NCBI GenBank assembly: GCA_945871335.1
Contig: CAMBWM010000098.1
Span: 1-8,359, forward strand
Source: Polaromonas sp. YR568
GTDB taxonomy: Bacteria; Pseudomonadota; Gammaproteobacteria; Burkholderiales; Burkholderiaceae
Direction: 5' to 3'
Length of the DNA stretch: 8,359 bases
The translations under genes were made by a program, and so were the position numbers. The notes below the pieces were generated by a model that worked only from the letters and a program-made list of their open reading frames with translations, did not search any database and was not told the DNA's origin. This document shows positions 7,251 to 8,359 of this stretch, piece after piece; the stretch's first letter is position 1, and each line of letters begins with the position of its first letter.

Positions 7251-7260
7251 TCTCTCTCCT
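7251..7260 (-). promoter_or_regulatory. Strong ribosome binding site of the Bug gene
   Basis: On the minus strand AGGAGAGAGA lies just before the ATG at 7249. It is a good Shine-Dalgarno match, and it favours this start over the upstream in-frame ATG at 7291. Confidence 0.75.
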
Positions 7261-7294
7261 TTGTTGTATGTGAGGCTTCGTTCGCCAGCAATTA

Positions 7295-7636
7295 CTACAC
7301 CCGCAGCGCTTCACTCCACCATGCCTGGTCGGCCTTGCCGTCCTCCATGGCGCGAATCCACGGATAGTCACCGGCGTGACCAAAACCGTGCACCGGATGG
7401 CTGCCTGAGCGCAGGGCTTCCAGATAACCAAGCTCTTCCAGTCGCGCATTGCCGATGTTCACTTCGGTGCCGAACAGCGTCATCAGCCAAAACTGAAGGA
7501 CGCGTCTGTTGAGCACCGGACGCAACGAGGACACCTCAAACATGATCCTCTCAACGCCAATTTCTTTAGCCACGCGCAGCACTTGTTGAGTGCCCGTCGC
7601 ACGGGTGGCCAGAAGGCGCTCCGGATCCTCACCCAT
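7295..7636 (-). pseudogene. Truncated phosphosulfolactate synthase (ComA)-like fragment
   Basis: The frame ends at TAG 7297-7295 and is open back to a stop at 7706-7708; the first ATG is at 7636, giving 113 residues. The segment VERIMFE, then about 20 residues on FGTEVNIGN, then LEELGYLEALRSG resembles the end of archaeal ComA (MJ0255: VIFEAP, FGSSVNLANI, EVISLETLRRG) as I recall it. ComA adds sulfite to phosphoenolpyruvate in coenzyme M synthesis and is about 250 residues. Only the last third is present: the N-terminal TIM-barrel strands with the catalytic lysine region are missing, and the roughly 170 bases upstream are too short to hold them. The ATG has no clear ribosome binding site. I read it as a gene cut near 7637-7708, though a short expressed protein cannot be excluded. 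Bacterial ComA-like proteins may have other reactions. It runs into the Bug gene on the same strand. Confidence 0.55.
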
Positions 7637-7765
7637 TACGTTTCGCAGCAGGTGACCCAGGTTGCCCTGTAGTCTTGATGACCTATGGTTACAACCACGG
7701 AGAGCCTATTCAGAACACACCGGCGCTGGCGTGGCTAGATTCCCTGGATCAACTTTTTGATTCAT

Positions 7766-7801
7766 CCCAAGCTTTTTCCATCTCATCTTTTAAAACTTGG
7801 G
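7766..7801 (+). promoter_or_regulatory. Hairpin overlapping the ribosome binding site of the phosphodiesterase gene
   Basis: CCCAAG-C-TTTT (7766-7776, one bulged C) pairs with AAAACTTGGG (7792-7801) around a 15-base loop. The 3' arm contains the first G residues of the GGGGG (7799-7803) that is the only Shine-Dalgarno-like sequence before ATG 7809. If formed in the mRNA it could lower translation initiation. Whether it is regulatory is inference. Confidence 0.35.
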
Positions 7802-7808
7802 GGTTGCA

Positions 7809-8359
7809 ATGAAAAGTGGACTTTTGAAGCGCCGAACATTTTTGGCAGCGGCTCCAACATTGCTAGGTTTTGGTAGCGTTTGTGGTCAGGGCGTTGGCTG
7901 GAAGACCTTAGATGGTCGTGCGCCCTTATTGATTGCTCACCGAGGGGCCTCAGGTTACCGGCCAGAGCACACGCTAGAAGCCTATGCGCTTGGAATAGGG
8001 CAGGGCGCTGATTTCATCGAGCCCGATTTGGTTTTAAGCAAAGATGGCGTCCTTCATGCAAGACATGAACCTATGCTAGCCAGGGTGCAACTTGAGTCTG
8101 ATGGACGTGCCATCAAGCGCACTGCCGATGGCAAACCTGAGCTTCATCGCAGCGATACAAGTACCAATGTCTGGCAATTGGAAAAGTACACCGATCGGTT
8201 AACGATCAAACAGCTAGACGGTAAGCCTGTTGGTGGCTGGTTCACAGAAGACTTCACTGCAGCTGAGCTGCGGGCCGATGTGCGCGCCCAAGAACGCTTG
8301 CGTGATTTGCGCCAAGGTAACAACGTCTATAACAATCTCTATTTCATTCCCACGCTAGC
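7809..8359 (+). CDS. glpQ: Glycerophosphodiester phosphodiesterase (GlpQ-like), 5' part, runs off the window
   Basis: The frame opens at ATG 7809 and stays open to the last base (183 codons seen), with GGGGG at 7799-7803 as ribosome binding site. Residues 1-27 form an export signal with a twin-arginine-like KRRTFL followed by a hydrophobic stretch ending near CGQG, so periplasmic export, perhaps by Tat, is likely. The catalytic core is clear: IAHRGASGYRPEHT with H44 and R45, the metal ligands E71 and D73 in IEPDLVL, and the second histidine H86 in ARHEPML. These are the hallmarks of GlpQ/UgpQ enzymes, which hydrolyse glycerophosphodiesters to glycerol 3-phosphate and an alcohol. The insert from about 95 to 150, rich in charged residues, and the NNLYFIPTL segment resemble long GlpQ-type rather than short UgpQ-type proteins. 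The gene is divergent from the minus-strand pair and has no functional link with the catabolic operon. Confidence 0.88.
   Translation, partial: MKSGLLKRRTFLAAAPTLLGFGSVCGQGVGWKTLDGRAPLLIAHRGASGYRPEHTLEAYALGIGQGADFIEPDLVLSKDGVLHARHEPMLARVQLESDGRAIKRTADGKPELHRSDTSTNVWQLEKYTDRLTIKQLDGKPVGGWFTEDFTAAELRADVRAQERLRDLRQGNNVYNNLYFIPTL

Noticed and set aside
7869..7884. Lipobox at the cysteine of the phosphodiesterase signal (GSVC)
   Set aside because: The residues before the cysteine do not fit the lipoprotein consensus; a Tat-like cleavable signal explains the region better.

Overview
The window looks like chromosome of a betaproteobacterium of the Burkholderiales (Bordetella/Achromobacter/Cupriavidus-like). 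The main reason is the presence of two Bug (TctC-type) periplasmic solute-binding proteins beside catabolic enzymes, an arrangement that is heavily expanded in that order. The genus is an inference.

Region 1 (1-5923, plus strand) is a compact catabolic gene run. It holds the 3' end of a Bug receptor, a fumarylacetoacetate hydrolase (FAH)-family protein, an FMN-dependent 2-hydroxyacid oxidase/dehydrogenase, a TauD/TfdA-type Fe(II)/2-oxoglutarate dioxygenase, a ThDP enzyme of the acetolactate synthase/2-oxoacid decarboxylase superfamily, and a ModA-like binding-protein fold with no export signal. Genes 2 to 4 are joined by two ATGA stop/start overlaps. The ThDP gene follows after about 108 bases that contain a small hairpin, and the ModA-like gene follows 17 bases later. 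The chemistry suggests uptake of a carboxylate, oxygenation, oxidation of a 2-hydroxyacid to a 2-oxoacid, ThDP-dependent C-C cleavage and FAH-type hydrolysis. The substrate cannot be read from sequence.

Region 2 (5924-6280) is a non-coding stretch between convergent genes. It holds several hairpins, one of which makes a good terminator for the minus-strand gene.

Region 3 (6281-7636, minus strand) has a complete Bug receptor with a clear signal peptide and strong ribosome binding site. Upstream of it lies a short open frame that resembles only the C-terminal third of phosphosulfolactate synthase (ComA), probably a truncated gene.

Region 4 (7637-8359) is a divergent intergenic segment followed by the 5' part of a glycerophosphodiester phosphodiesterase gene with a Tat-like signal. 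This part runs off the window and looks more A/T-rich than the operon. Together with the truncated ComA-like frame, this suggests a rearrangement boundary near 7637-7710. No tRNA, rRNA, CRISPR array or recognisable transposase was seen.
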